Source of the DNA: Diadema setosum
Taxonomy: Eukaryota > Echinodermata > Echinoidea > Diadematoida > Diadematidae
Assembly: GCF_964275005.1 (NCBI RefSeq)
Contig: NC_092694.1
Span: 33,430,967-33,494,966, forward strand
Length of the DNA stretch: 64,000 nt
Reading direction: 5' to 3'
Part shown: positions 14,553 to 26,606 of the stretch, in pieces
Numbering within the stretch: position 1 is the stretch's first letter
Layout: every line of letters begins with the position of its first letter
Position numbers and translations under genes: made by a program
Notes under the pieces: model-generated
Databases searched by the model: none
Seen by the model: the letters and a program-made list of their open reading frames with translations, nothing else
Told to the model about the DNA's origin: nothing

Positions 14553-15845
14553 GGTGATCCGAGTATCCTCTCGGATCACCTTCTGTATCTGTACTGATTC
14601 TTTATTCTTCTTTATTTCTTTATTTCTCCCCAAAAGTTGTGCAGAGGTTAGCTCAGAAAGTACTCTGCCTATCAATAACTTCAAAATTATACCATGTATG
14701 CATCATGTCCTAAAGACAACAAATCTAATGTATCATTGTGATCAGTCGACCGTGACGTCACTATGACGTCATTATATGAAAACACATTCTCAATCATATC
14801 TAATTAATGGAATGGAATTTTTCAATGAAATTTGCATCACATATATTTCAAGTTATGCGCATTCTACTCATATTCTCAAAATTCATATTTTCTCTAAAAA
14901 CGTGCGCGTACGCGCGCGTTGAAATATTTGCATACTCCAATCGGGCTCAAAATTTTTTTGCACACGTTTCAGACCATTTAGAGCATTTTTTGAAAAATTG
15001 AAAAAAATGGACGGACGCGTACGCGCGCGCGCATATGCGCACGCACAGCTCATATGTCATAGAAATTTCCCGTTTTTTCACACTTATCGGATGCCTGAAA
15101 TATCAAGGAATATTTCTGCCAAGTTTCAAGTCAATCCAATTCAATATGACGTCATACGGGCCCGTCAAAGTTGAAATTCCGCGCGCGCGTCAATGGCGAT
15201 ATACAGTGCAACTATGCCAAAAAACCGCCAATTTTAAATGCGATTTTACTCGTCAGGATGGACGATGACCCCCCATTTTCTTTACATATTTTGAAAGCTG
15301 ATGAGTTGTACATGTCATTTTATGGGTTGGCGATGCTGGCAAAATGATTAAAAGATATCAAATTTCTTAATAAAATAAAAAAAAGTAAATTTTAAAAATG
15401 ACGTCATCAAATTTCAAGTTCACTCGAACGTATCTCACTAATCCTTCGCCAATTTTCACCCAGGTTTCAATATGTAGTAGCTTATTAAATGGTCTTTCAT
15501 TAATATAATTACAACATTTTGATTGGAAGACGGCATCACCTCGTGAAAATGGATTGAAAGTAATCTTGTCAAATTTGACCAGTTTACGTGTTATGTCTAT
15601 GGGAGTGCAGTTTTTTTTTGGAAATGAAAATTGACATGACTCTCTTCTTCGAGCACTAGCTCACTTATGCTTCGGTGAATTTCTCCCAAATTTTAATATG
15701 TTGTAGCTAAGACTTTGGGCTATCGTAAGTGTGCCCTCCATTTTTTCATACGACGTCGGCATCACGTCGAAAAACTTGGCTAAAATTTGCACTTGGCTTC
15801 GATGCAGCGTCATTTTGCTTAATACACAGGGCCTATGGAGGATGA

Positions 15846-15912
15846 AATAGGTCAGTGCATAGCGCATCCGACTCGTAATCCTAAGGTCCCCGGTTCGAGG
15901 CTCACCCCTGCC
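15846..15912 (+). repeat. tRNA-derived (SINE-like) segment
   Basis: It has a box-A-like GGTCAGTGCATAGCGC, an anticodon-loop-like CTCGTAA and a box-B-like GGTTCGAGGC at tRNA spacing. The acceptor and T stems do not pair properly, so this is a degenerate tRNA-derived segment (Thr-like anticodon region), not a working tRNA gene. Confidence 0.45.
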
Positions 15913-16109
15913 AATATTTTTTTCACTTTTTTTAAAACACTTTTTTTCTTCTTTTTCTTTAGTTAGTTTTATTCTCCCTTCCTTACTTTATCTTTTTCTG
16001 ATTTTTTTTATGCTTCTTCAAATTTCTATAAAATAACTTCATTTTTTCTTTATTTTTCTTTCTAAAGTCTACTTTCTGTGCAATAGATCAACAACAGCAG
16101 GCGCTATCA

Positions 16110-16390
16110 ACCCCATATTTTGCACATGTTTAGTTCGTGTCAAGTACATTATTTCATAAAATAACAACTACTTGATTGGACAATATCTTGGGTATGTAAA
16201 TAAGGGTCAAAGGTCATAAATGTTGCATTTTGTATCTTGGTGAATACCTGTTCTATCTTTGCCATATTTTGCACACGTATAGACGATGTCACAAGAATTA
16301 TTTCACAAAATAACCACTTTTTCCTCAGATGCCATCTTGGGAGTGTAAATGTGGGTCAAAGGTCATATGTTCTTGTTGCTGTATTTTCAT
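16110..16390. repeat. Two tandem copies of a ~149-bp unit
   Basis: The motif CATATTTTGCAC recurs at 16114 and 16263, and GGGTCAAAGGTCA recurs about 148 bases apart (near 16204 and 16352). The units are diverged. GGGTCAAAGGTCA is a good match to a nuclear-receptor DR1 half-site pair, though this may be coincidence inside a repeat. Confidence 0.65.
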
Positions 16391-17019
16391 TATAGTGTAT
16401 ACAGATTTGGTACCGAAGATGACAGATATGACTCCCTTTTCTAAATGAGAATCCAAACATCACACGGCCAATGTCTCTGAACATAGATGAAACCTGCATG
16501 GTCATGCCTATTTCGATCAGGACTCGAATCCATGATAAAAAAAAAAAATCGGATCACCTTAATTTGTCAGTGATGACAAATTACAATCTCTAGTTTTAAC
16601 GTTTGTTTGTTTGCTGTTAGAACTTTTTTCTTCTTTTTTTTTTACAATATCATATTCATCCATGTTTAGCCGACCCTTCTCAAAACATTTCCCCTTGAAG
16701 TGAAGACGGAGAAAACTACTCAGCAACCTTGTAAGGAAGTGTCGGACAAGCCACTGGAGGCCTAGACCGACCCACTGGGAGGAAGCGATGTGGAAGCCAC
16801 TCGGCATTTATGAGGCAAACCTTCCCCAAATACGGCAGTCACACCTACAGTATAAACGAACATTGCAATGCCTCCAAAGTCTGGAATGAATGAACAGAGA
16901 ATAGAAACATAACGAAACAAAACAAAACCACAACTACTGAAAGTGAATGTTGTTGCAATAACAAATAAATTGATATGTCCATTACCTCTTAAAAATATTT
17001 TGTTTCTACTTCCACACCG

Positions 17020-17020
<1 letters not shown>

Positions 17021-17068
<48 letters not shown>
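17021..17068. repeat. (CA)n microsatellite
   Basis: About 48 bases of CA repeat. Confidence 0.95.
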
Positions 17069-17071
<3 letters not shown>

Positions 17072-17428
17072 TTGTATAAAAGAAAGCAAGTAGAATCTCG
17101 TAATGGTCTAAAAATACATATTTCTGTCTTTTATGCCATTTATCTAGCTACCATTTTGCGAAATTCGTATTCGCTCATCTGGTGAAATCAAATTCACATG
17201 CCACCTGTTAGAAAGCAGTTAACCCTGATCAATAGAAAAAAAAAACAATTAATAAAGAGGAGTGACTCGCAAAATAAGGTGATTTCGTTGAGAAATAAGA
17301 AATGCCATATTTCTTTTAAAACGAAACTAAAGTAGAATATACAATGACTACCGCCTCCTTCTTGAATTTCAAGTATACGTCTTTCATGTCGACTCCTAGG
17401 TCACCGTAGGTGTATAGCAATAGAAGAC

Positions 17429-17912
17429 CTGAATATAAGAACGACGCAAGTCCAATTTTTGGCCAAACTCAGTTTGACATGGGAAATTGCAGCTTATGCA
17501 TGGACTCATCTTGTGTATAAATTATAAATCCTAATTACTCCTGGAAGTGCCTGAAATGAATGAGTGAAATCTTACATGAATGTAAGAATGACCCAAGTCC
17601 AGGACTTGGGTCATTTTTACATTCATATCATAGTGCCCTCTCTCATCGCTTCTTTCATTTCATATAGCAGCCTATCATGTAATGATTCAAAGAACGACCC
17701 AAGTCCATATGATTCAAAGAACGACCCAAGTCCATCACACAAATGGCCTCTCCACAATTAATGTAAATGTTAATTGTCATAATAATATATGTTCTAATTT
17801 GTATATACAATGTTGCCTTCCCATCACTGTTAAATAGAATAGCATTGGACAAATAAAAAGATGTGAATTTTTTTTTTTTTTTTTAATGGACTTGGGTCGT
17901 TCTTATATTCAG
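17429..17912. mobile_element. 484-bp inverted-repeat element rich in one 18-bp motif
   Basis: The ends 17429-17454 and 17887-17912 are 26-base inverted repeats with one mismatch. The end motif AAGAACGACCCAAGTCCA recurs inside: once in each arm of a 51-base palindrome (17576-17626, one mismatch, one central base) and twice in tandem at about 17690-17733. It has no coding frame and no clear target duplication. It is best described as a MITE-like element that multiplied its terminal motif internally. Confidence 0.65.
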
Positions 17913-19316
17913 ATACTCAATAGTCAGCAAACGGTATCAACCAATCACATTGTACCATTCCGATAAAAAGAACAAATGTTTTACTTTATCACACATAACA
18001 GCTTTATCAGTACTGGAAATTCATTTGAAATTCGTGTTAAACTTCTTATCTCGATACAAATCATCGATACTTTGGGAGGGGCGTTAATTTTGGATATCTC
18101 AGCCATTTGAGAACCAATTTTCATCAAATAAACGCTGAATCCTTCTTAGAATAACTACATGCTCTTTCATATTTCATAAGAGGCTTTTCATTATCTCACT
18201 TAGGAATGTTCAAAACATAAATCCCCACCTCAACCAGTACTGTACAGTCCCTTTAAGGAAGCAATCTACATCAGGGCCTACCAACCTACAGGGCGCTACA
18301 AACTTCCGAAAGTCTACGACCCGCTTGTCGTCTGTCACGTGATCAAGGAAAAGGCAGGTCATTCCGCTTATGAAGGTTGTAACGTTGACAGCTGAAAATT
18401 GCGGAAGTAAATATTTGTATTATTGATCAGCAGTTTAACACCAATTTCAAATGATATAGCGGTAGTTTGCGAAGATTGTGGAGTGTCTAAAGAAAGCCGG
18501 GAATCATGCAAAACGAATATAATTATTTTATGAAAGAACAAAAAGCGTAATTCATTTTACTGAAAAATGAGATTGTCCATGAGTTGCTTTCTCTCCCCCC
18601 CCCCCCTTCTCCCGTAGCAAATATTATATACCATTAAAATAAAACAAACAAATTCATTTTTTTTTATACAAGTACGATATACAGTTGAGATAGAAGTGAA
18701 ATTGATAAAAATCAAACTGTGAGTCAGACACGATAGTCATCAGTGGTATGGGAGTTAGCGCTGACGCTAACTTTTTTTATTTTCTTTTTAAAAACAATTT
18801 CTCTATCCTGCCCTAGATCTCCTACAATTCCCTCAGAAGAACATAATGTTAAATCTATACTTGGAAAAAAATGTTCCACAACATATTTATCGCATAATTG
18901 ATTGTGATCGCATCCTTAAACATGCACGTCGTACAATGTATTAACTCCTTCTGTGTCAACGGGTCAAATGTGCACAAATTTCACACACATACCTTTGGTT
19001 AAAAGAAGCCCCGCAATATAATGCAAAAAACAAAATTAATCTATGGAATAATCTGAAGTAATAGCCAGGAAGACGGTATAACTTCATGTTGACAGCTTTT
19101 ATGTGTTTGGTTATTTTTTTTTTTTTATTAATGTCCGTGATCGTGTTCATCGTGAAATGATCAGAGATTTTCTTTAAATTTCCTCCCTAATGGTAACAAG
19201 GTACTAAATTTCCTAAGTATGTGTTTGGATTTTGTTACAAGCCCACTAAGGAGGCACTGTCATGATATAAAATGACCAAACTACAGACCGAGGGATTTGG
19301 TCACCTTCGAAATTAG

Positions 19317-19383
<67 letters not shown>

Positions 19384-21927
19384 GGACACGGGGATATTAA
19401 AGACGTGACTATATTGCAGGGCACTCCCGCTGCTGTCAGCGCACTGGCACTTGGGGCCTTTTGTTTAAGAGTCCGGCGAGGTCTCATTTGCTACACCAAG
19501 GTGGTTCCTCGACAATGAAAGGAATGATAATAAATAGATCTTGAATAGAACTTAAAGCAGATAGATGTATGAGCATTTGAATATTCAAATCAATTGATGG
19601 TTATGCAAATAATTTGGTGCAGTACATTCATAACGTAACATTCAGTAAGTGACACAATTTAACTTATATTTTGTTTATACAATCAACATGAAGTAAAGTA
19701 ATAATCCATCGACAAGGAGGTAGATAAACAAATGCATGAATTAGCAAACGGATTATAACTCATGTGCCTGTATAGGCTCTTTGCTATTTTCTGGATCAAG
19801 GATCGGGAACAAGATATTTCTGGCCATCAGAAATTGCCAACAGAAAGTTTTCCTGCAGGGGGGGGGGGGGGTACTTGTTCCCTCACAATTTGTACCAATG
19901 AATTGTCTCACTAATTATATTGCATAGAGGATTGTAAAGTCGTTCATCATAATATCAAGTGAACAGCAGTCGTCGTCGTGGAACGACAAAATAATTACTT
20001 TTTTGTTTTCCCTGAACCCGCTTGGGAATCGCGTAAAGACATTTCTAACCGCGGGACCTCCTTGGTAATCCTTGCACACTTAATTCAATACGATGATTTT
20101 TGTTTTCAGTTTTTGCCTTGTATACAGTTTTAGGATAATATTGTTTAAAGGCACCAAGTCCACTTCCAGACACCTCAAGACGATTTTAAGATATCTTCTG
20201 ATGCTAATGCTGTAATAATTTGATAAAAAGTTAAGTTTGAGACGGTGAACAAGTTGTATAAACTAAGTGTACTTTCTTGCCAGTTTTTTTTTTTTTTCTT
20301 TCTTTCTTGAATCTCAGATGGGGACGCGTTTGTGTCAGGAAGCGAGACTAATCAAACTTTCCGGACACCCTCCGCGATTCTTGAAATATATATCCTGGGT
20401 CACTTCTTATTAGCATCAACTGTTCTCGCTGTTTTCCCTCGATCATTAGCTCTTCCTTTTCGTTGAAAACTGAACGTACAACATGGGTCACGTGATCTGG
20501 GTTTGTTTTTGACGGAAGAATCGAGAAAAATACATTGCACAACCAGTTGACAACTGATGGCATTTGATTCAAACATTATAGGAAAGTTATGGAACCTTAA
20601 CGTTTGAAATATTTTGACGAGACAGTGATATCGATAAAAAAGGAACATTGCAACAAATGGAAGTGACGTCATAAACTCACATCTGTAGAATTGGTTTAAA
20701 CTCAGATAGGCATATGTCAGAAAAAAATCTTGTTTTCAATTAGATTTTATAGGAGCTATACAATCCTGTCCTCCTCAGAGCCATCAGAACTACCAAAACT
20801 TCCAAACAAGATTTTTCTTTGTAACTTTATGGTGACGTCATGTCAAAACAACAGGATTATGTGAAGATTTGCGCATAGGTCAATGAAAGACATACCCACA
20901 TTGTTGTAATAAATTATAATGTGCTGTTTTAGGGGGTTCAATTGAGATTGCCAGACTTTGAGAACAACGTTTATCTACCGTGCGTTCCTGACAAGGAAGT
21001 TAAAGCACATTTAAAGACAATGCAGTCGGGAAGAAATCTATGCGTCAAACAATTCAACTTCCTTTGTCGAAACCATGAAAAAGCAAGATCAATGCTCAGC
21101 CCCTGACCTTGGTACCGGCAGATGTCAGGTCAGTGAAGGAAAATTTGTTCATATCGAGAGTTCCTCAATGTATTAAACAAACCGGAAACGGACAACACAT
21201 ACACGACATATTATGCTTGGAACATTTTCGTCAACTCTGTATAGATGTCAAGTTCCAAACTAGCTCGGTCATCTTTTTTTCGAAGGTCATCTCTTCGTCT
21301 ACAAGGATGGAAATCCTGCATGTCTCTGAGTGACATCGCTTTCCAATGAGCTAACAGAACGAATTAGTAAGGTTCACTGGATACAGTGGTATACGACTAT
21401 TCATTTCACATAACTGAAAAGATTTGCTGAAGCTACATTACATTTCGGACTTTAAGGCATTCCCTTTTTTATTTAGATTCTTATGTCTTCGAGTATTGAC
21501 ATTTTAGTCTATTTTTTTCTTCTCTCACAGGTAGGCTCATGGATATTTTTTCTTCCGATCGTGTACTGCAATCTCATACATTTCGTTGTTATGATTCACA
21601 TTTATGCTGAGTAGAATAATATTGATAATAATGATGATAGTGATGATGATGATAATTATAGTTGTAATGAACATTTTAATGATACCTAGAATTGAGTAAA
21701 AAAATAACAAAACTTTAATTACTCAGTCTACCTATGGATTCTATTTTTAACTTTGCATTTTTAGCATGCCTTCCTTGGCAGACTTTGGAAAAATAAAATA
21801 ATTGGTAAGACGCCAAGGATAAACGTTGTTCAGTGCCAAAAGACTCCTGCCCACACGGGGTCAAAGTGAAAGTCAGACTCAATGTGATGTTGATATTATG
21901 AATTTACCCTTTTATTCAGCTAAACAG
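17913..21927. other. Non-genic interval upstream of the plus-strand membrane-protein gene
   Basis: The N-terminal exons of the gene at 21.9 kb should lie to the left, perhaps here, but none can be assigned. Two stretches behind good acceptors (from 20318 and from 20933) are open for about 50-60 codons, have no convincing donor and match no known domain. The interval also holds a long TA microsatellite and a poly-G run near 19858-19870. Confidence 0.5.
19324..19381. repeat. (TA)n microsatellite
   Basis: About 58 bases of pure TA repeat. Confidence 0.95.
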
Positions 21928-22116
21928 CCATGGGGCAACGAGGCTCCAAAAGTGACGAGGCAGCCGCAACTGTCAGACCTACAACGACTCGTCGGGAGAC
22001 CACGACGGCTGCCACTACGACCCCGGTCCGCACGACTACCGTCACCACTCAGCCTTCGACAACCATATCGACGACGGTGATCTCAGCAAACCCCTTCACA
22101 AGCTATCCGTTCGGCA
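21928..22116 (+). CDS. Exon: Thr/Ser/Pro-rich stalk
   Basis: The acceptor AAACAG precedes 21928 and the donor GCA|GTAAGT follows 22116. The frame is dominated by Thr, Ser and Pro, as in O-glycosylated stalks, and enters and leaves in phase 1. The same frame stays open and equally Ser/Thr-rich to about 22265, so a longer version using a later donor is possible. The ATG at 21930 sits right at the acceptor and is probably not the start. Confidence 0.5.
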
Positions 22117-25100
22117 GTAAGTCGAGCACGAAAGCCACGACCTCTCCACTGCACGTCGGGCATGGTATCAGCACGTCGTCATTGCACACGGCACCGAGCA
22201 CGACCACGTCATCATTGCACGTGTCACCATCGGTGACGTCAATCTACAATTCGCATGACATAGTTAGAAACTCTTGTAAGCATAAATTGAACACAATGAC
22301 CCCTCTTTACTTATAGGAGAGAAATGAACATCATCATAAATGTTTAAACCTGACTTAGAATGTTTACCTATCATAGGATACGTTCGAATTGTTAGTTTTG
22401 CATGTACGTTTCTGATGGTGTGTGGGGGTGTATTTGTGTGCTAAGATGCATGTAATTTTTACGGATGTGAGTTAGAATTGAGGATTTCCGTGCTTGCATG
22501 TGATTCGAGTGTTTCCGCGACATAGACTGTTCATGATGAAATTGGAAGTATGTGCAACTTCATGGTAACCATACGAAGAGTTTGTTTGCAAAAACCGATA
22601 AGTCCATTTTTGAAGATTTTAAGTACGGTCTCTGTCATAAAGTACAAAATAATACCTTTTAAATGATACATTGGTCACTACATATAAAGGTATATTTTTG
22701 AAAGTATGGTCAAAAGAAGCAAACATTTTCTTATTATTCTCTTTATTTTTCTTGACCTTTAATCGCAAATATCTCCATTTGACAAATATGGACTTATCGG
22801 TTTTTGCAAAGAAACTCTTCGTACATTGTTTGCGTCAGGAGTAGGGACGTCCTTGTTTTTGTAAGTCCTGAGAATGAAATATCATTCAGGGTACCAACGA
22901 ATGACACTGTGGTTCTTCCTACGTCATTATGTGAAGTCTGGACCGAAGGGAAAATAAACACACAAAAATCATTGAAAGAAATAAGCGACGTCGTTTATAA
23001 GATGAATGAATGAGATTTGTAATCACAAAGAATATAATGTCTAAAGATAGACTTTCACATTTTGGAATTTTCACATTCACCAGACTCTCAGTAATTGTCT
23101 GGTGATAAATGTGAATTTTGTTCCTTTTTACATAACATAATCATATAAAGATAAAGTTTTGAAGTTCAGATGCGAGCAATCTTACAGGACATTAAGCATT
23201 TAACATTGAGTGAAAACACCGGGACATTATGTTTTAATCAAACAGAAAAGCTGTAAATCTAGGTTTTATTCAAAATGTTAGACGAACAGTCCAACAGTAC
23301 ACAGTCTGCAGTTCTGTGTGTCTGTACTCAACTATTCTACAATTGTAACGATAGCAGTTCGACTTACAGTTGTATAAAGGTATGATGATAGTTCAGAATA
23401 TCATACTATTCCGCTTAAAATTTCAGAGAAGTTTACAAGTCCTACCAAATAACAGTCACTGACATTCGTTCCTGTCTACCATGAGTGCTCATATAATAAT
23501 TACGTAGGCGACGTTACGTAATACGGTAATAGATATATATACTTATGAATATACATACCTATGAACTCACGCTTGGAATATGACATTCAAATACAGGCCA
23601 AATTTGTCATGATAATAATAATACGCAAATATTATGCCCTCTTTTTAATTGCACATATAAACTTTTATGTTGTTCTGCTCGATCTATTTCTCCCTGTGGG
23701 CGGTTACGTGCGATTTCACAACTTAAGTCAATGTTAATCGGGATTGGTAAGTACATTCAAGTCCACCACCAACAACAACAAAAATGCTTCATATTAATTT
23801 GTCAGCTTTTCCCTCTCCCTCGCACTGTCAATCTTATTGTTTTCTTAAGTACATTAAAGCTGGAAAAACTGGCTCATTTCACCGAAGAATAACGAAGTGA
23901 AGTTCGATTATATACAGCCCCAATCTGTGTCTTTTTTTTTTTTCGTTTTACATTTTTTTTTCTCATATTCAGCCTACGTTCTGCCCTTGGCCATTGCACT
24001 CTCGTCGTCACTTCTTATTCTGGCACTGGTTGTTGTTGCTTTATTCTGTCGGAAAAAAGAGTGAGTGATCTTCATAAACGTTATTCTTTTTCTTCTTTTT
24101 CTATAAAAGCAAGAATATAATTGATGTAGTATTAGAAACGAATATCTGTTTTGTCTGCATAGCTCTGTACATTACGTTTTGCTACCCTCCCCCCTTGATC
24201 ATGTTTGATGTTGATGCTTCTGCTATGGTAAGTGGACGCCCCCCCCCCCATGTTAATTCTGTTGATTAAGTTGAAATTCTTGTAAGTCGAAAGATTTTCT
24301 CTTGTTCTTTTGGATTCGACGGATATGCGAGTACTACTGCATTGGAAATACGAAATATATATCAATAGTTCTCATTTTATTTAATCGGTAGTTCGTAAGA
24401 GCTAGAACTACAATAATGTCAGGTAATGAATGGATCGCATTGTACAAACTAATCTGTCCCCTTGATCAACCACTGGAGAATGGCGTAGGGTGAGTATACC
24501 TTCTTTATTGTGACACTGTGGTGACATTTTATATAAAAATTATGTCTGCTTTAAAAATGCATGTTTAAAACAGATGTAAAAGTTTTGCTAACATCATCAC
24601 TTCAAGGTTTTCAGCAATCCGGTCTGTAACCTGCTGAATATGAACCATTAATTGATCTATTGATTGACAAAGGTGCTTGGGATTATTATTTCAAATTAAT
24701 TTAATTCTGATTGTCACCTATCGAGCCTTCATCCTATACTTCAACCATTTTAATTGTCAGGAGATCTGTGAGACATTTGGAGAAGGGCTGTAGTCCTCCA
24801 TGCCGAGCCTCCGCCCAGGTGTTTCCTAACGTCACTTTTGGATCTTCTGATTCAATTGACTGCTCGTCCAATCATATCTATGTCGACCATCTGGACAACG
24901 AGTCTAAATTCAGCGACGGAGGGTACGCCTACGTGCCGAAAATCACATCAGGACCTGTGGTTGGTCCGCCAACTGGATGTACGCCCTCAGCGTTGACAGA
25001 GAAGACAGTTGATAGGGGAAGTCCCGATGGAAAAATAAAATCGTTTCACATTCAGGGTAAGTCCGATTTCAGTCCGTGTGTTAATTGGCACCGAAGCAAA

Positions 25101-26606
25101 ATGTAGACAAAACAAACACAAAATAATAAAACGATGAATGACAACCTATCAAATAAAGGACGTTCAAAGGACGCACACGCACACACGTACATGTAATGCA
25201 AAAATGATATTGATATGGTTCATTATGCACATGACAAAAAAGGCAAAGAGAAAAACCATTGATTGAGTTTTATAACGACGTTTTTGAATGCAGGTGTGTG
25301 AAGGTGTTCAAAAATTAAATGTATTGTTTATCATTTGCAGATGGAAAAAAGGTTTAGTGCTTCAAAATAGTTCTAAAATGTGAGTTAGGAATAGAAACAA
25401 CCAATGTAAAAATGTTACTCAGTATAATCAATGTTAAGTATTGTTAAAGGTCCTGTTTACCTTTGGGAACAGTGATTTAGAAGATGTTCAAGATATCACA
25501 TTTGATGCATATGACGTAGGTTTGTTGTATCACAAAACATCCTACCATATGAAATTTTTGCAATAAAGCCTAAAATATAAGGAGATATCAGTATTTTTCT
25601 CATTAAACCATAACTGTAGACGGTTTAGTCTGGCAACATTTTTATTATTACTATTGTTCACATTTTGTGTATTTAAGAATACTTAACATTGATTACACGG
25701 ATTCAAATTTTTGCAGTGGTTGTTTCTATCCCGAACTCACATTTTGGAACTATTTTAAAGCACTATTGCTAGGTTTTTGTTTCATCTGCAAATGGTCAAT
25801 TATGCCTTTAAATGTACGAAACGTGAACGATAGTTATAATGAAATTGTTTCTAAAATAAACCGTCTATAGTAAGTAATGATTTAGTGAGAAAAATAGTAA
25901 TATCTCCTTATATTTTAGGATTTATTGCAAAATTTCCATATGGCACTGTATGTATTGTAATACTATAATACAAATAACCTACCCATTTGCATCAATTGTG
26001 ATTACTCGAACCCTTTTTTTTTATTATTATTGCTCCCAATGGTGGACAGTACCTTTGATCATATTTATATTCTTTATCTTCCGTACAGGTATATCAGATG
26101 ACGTTTTTGGCGATGAAGATCAGTACAATATCCTGTTTGAAGAGAAGTCTGCTGCCCTCAAAGTTGCCGTAGCCAACAGCTATGAGAACGCCCCCTTTCA
26201 CGGCCGGTATGCTAATTACGCCTCGATCAAAGATACGCCATTGGCTACATCCTGTGACCTCAGGAATCAATTGACCAATCAGCAGACAGAGTCGATATCG
26301 TTCAAGGGTGATTCCGTGTCGCTCAGCAACCGGGACTCCGGACACGACACCGGGAGCCTGTCTTCGTCATCGGGAATGTTTCGGGATCATCCCTCCCTCT
26401 CCGAGGCCAGCCATAGCAGCGGTGTCGACCAGGACGTTGATGTGGTGTACGAGAACACGCCGAGAAGTCGATCTGGAACGAGCAAAAGCGCGATGGGTGG
26501 CGAGCCCAAGTACTACGTCTTGGAAAGGCCGTCAAACGAGGGGGTCTGTCCGTGCGAGGACAGTGGGATGGTCGACAATGTTCTCTATCAATCAATTACA
26601 GAATAG
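21928..26606 (+). CDS. Type I membrane protein with mucin-like stalk and tyrosine-motif tail (3' four exons, partial)
   Basis: Four exons (21928-22116, 23973-24060, 24761-25056, 26089-26606) join in consistent phases 1, 2 and 1 to give 362 codons plus a stop. In order they encode a Thr/Ser/Pro-rich stalk (about 60 residues), one hydrophobic helix of about 25 residues ending in a CRKKE stop-transfer, and a cytoplasmic tail of about 270 residues. The tail carries Tyr motifs: QYNIL, SYENAP, RYANYASI, VYENTP, KYYVLE and VLYQSI. Known biology: phospho-YxN binds Grb2-type SH2 domains, and V-x-Y-x-x-I fits the ITIM pattern. Inference: a signalling receptor or adhesion protein of the cell surface. 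The extracellular head and signal peptide were not found. I do not recognise the family. It converges with the MAM receptor gene on the other strand. Confidence 0.6.
22574..22821. mobile_element. 248-bp TA-flanked inverted-repeat element, copy 1
   Basis: Ends CGAAGAGTTTGTTTGC and GCAAAGAAACTCTTCG belong to inverted repeats of about 38 bases with few mismatches, flanked by TA on both sides (22572-22573, 22822-22823). A second copy at 41134-41382 is about 90% identical by eye. TA duplication and short non-coding length suggest a Tc1/mariner-type MITE. It lies in an intron of the plus-strand gene. Confidence 0.75.
23973..24060 (+). CDS. Exon: transmembrane helix
   Basis: The acceptor follows a long T-rich tract (TCATATTCAG) and the donor is GA|GTGAGT. 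It encodes a run of about 25 hydrophobic residues starting YVLPLAIAL and ending in CRKKE, a typical single-pass helix with a basic cytoplasmic edge. It enters in phase 1 and leaves in phase 2, matching its neighbours exactly. Confidence 0.65.
24761..25056 (+). CDS. Exon: proximal cytoplasmic tail
   Basis: The acceptor is TAATTGTCAG and the donor CAGG|GTAAGT. It continues from the helix with a basic RSVRHLEKG stretch, then Ser/Gly-rich sequence with tyrosines in HIYVDHL and GGYAYVPKI contexts. Phase 2 in, phase 1 out. Confidence 0.6.
25446..26056. mobile_element. 611-bp element with ~190-bp diverged inverted ends
   Basis: The left end starts AAAGGTCCTGTTTACC and the right end finishes GGTGGACAGTACCTTT. 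The outer ~190 bases of each side are reverse complements with many differences, including the block AAATATAAGGAGATAT. A relative lies at 29609-29977, and a left-half fragment abuts at about 25325-25445. There is no coding capacity. It ends 32 bases before the acceptor of the last exon of the surrounding gene. Confidence 0.6.
26089..26606 (+). CDS. Terminal exon: tyrosine-rich cytoplasmic tail and stop
   Basis: The acceptor is CTTCCGTACAG, phase 1. It encodes 172 residues to the TAG at 26604-26606. SYENAP, RYAN and VYENTP give three YxN motifs; QYNIL, YYVLE and VLYQSI give YxxL/I-type motifs; between them lies a Ser-rich, Asp-rich linker. The less AT-rich composition and clean frame contrast with the flanking intron and 3' region. 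Confidence 0.65.

Larger units (their letters stand above)
14553..16558. mobile_element. 2.0-kb inverted-repeat element flanked by TTA
   Basis: The left end GGTGATCCGA and right end TCGGATCACC are perfect inverted repeats, and TTA stands directly outside both (14550-14552 and 16559-16561). The left end is itself one arm of a 12-bp hairpin with a 6-base loop (14552-14581). A 3-bp TWA target duplication is typical of PIF/Harbinger elements, so a non-autonomous member is a reasonable but unproven guess. The inside has CG-rich alternating tracts near 14900 and 15010-15045, a tRNA-like stretch near 15850 and a two-copy tandem repeat at 16.1-16.4 kb. No transposase frame is present. Confidence 0.5.

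Noticed and set aside
15846-15912. Possible functional tRNA-Thr (CGU anticodon-like)
   Set aside because: The acceptor, anticodon and T stems do not pair, so it is listed only as a tRNA-derived segment.
19411-19518. Possible exon after ATATTGCAG
   Set aside because: Short, no domain match, and no partner exon in phase.
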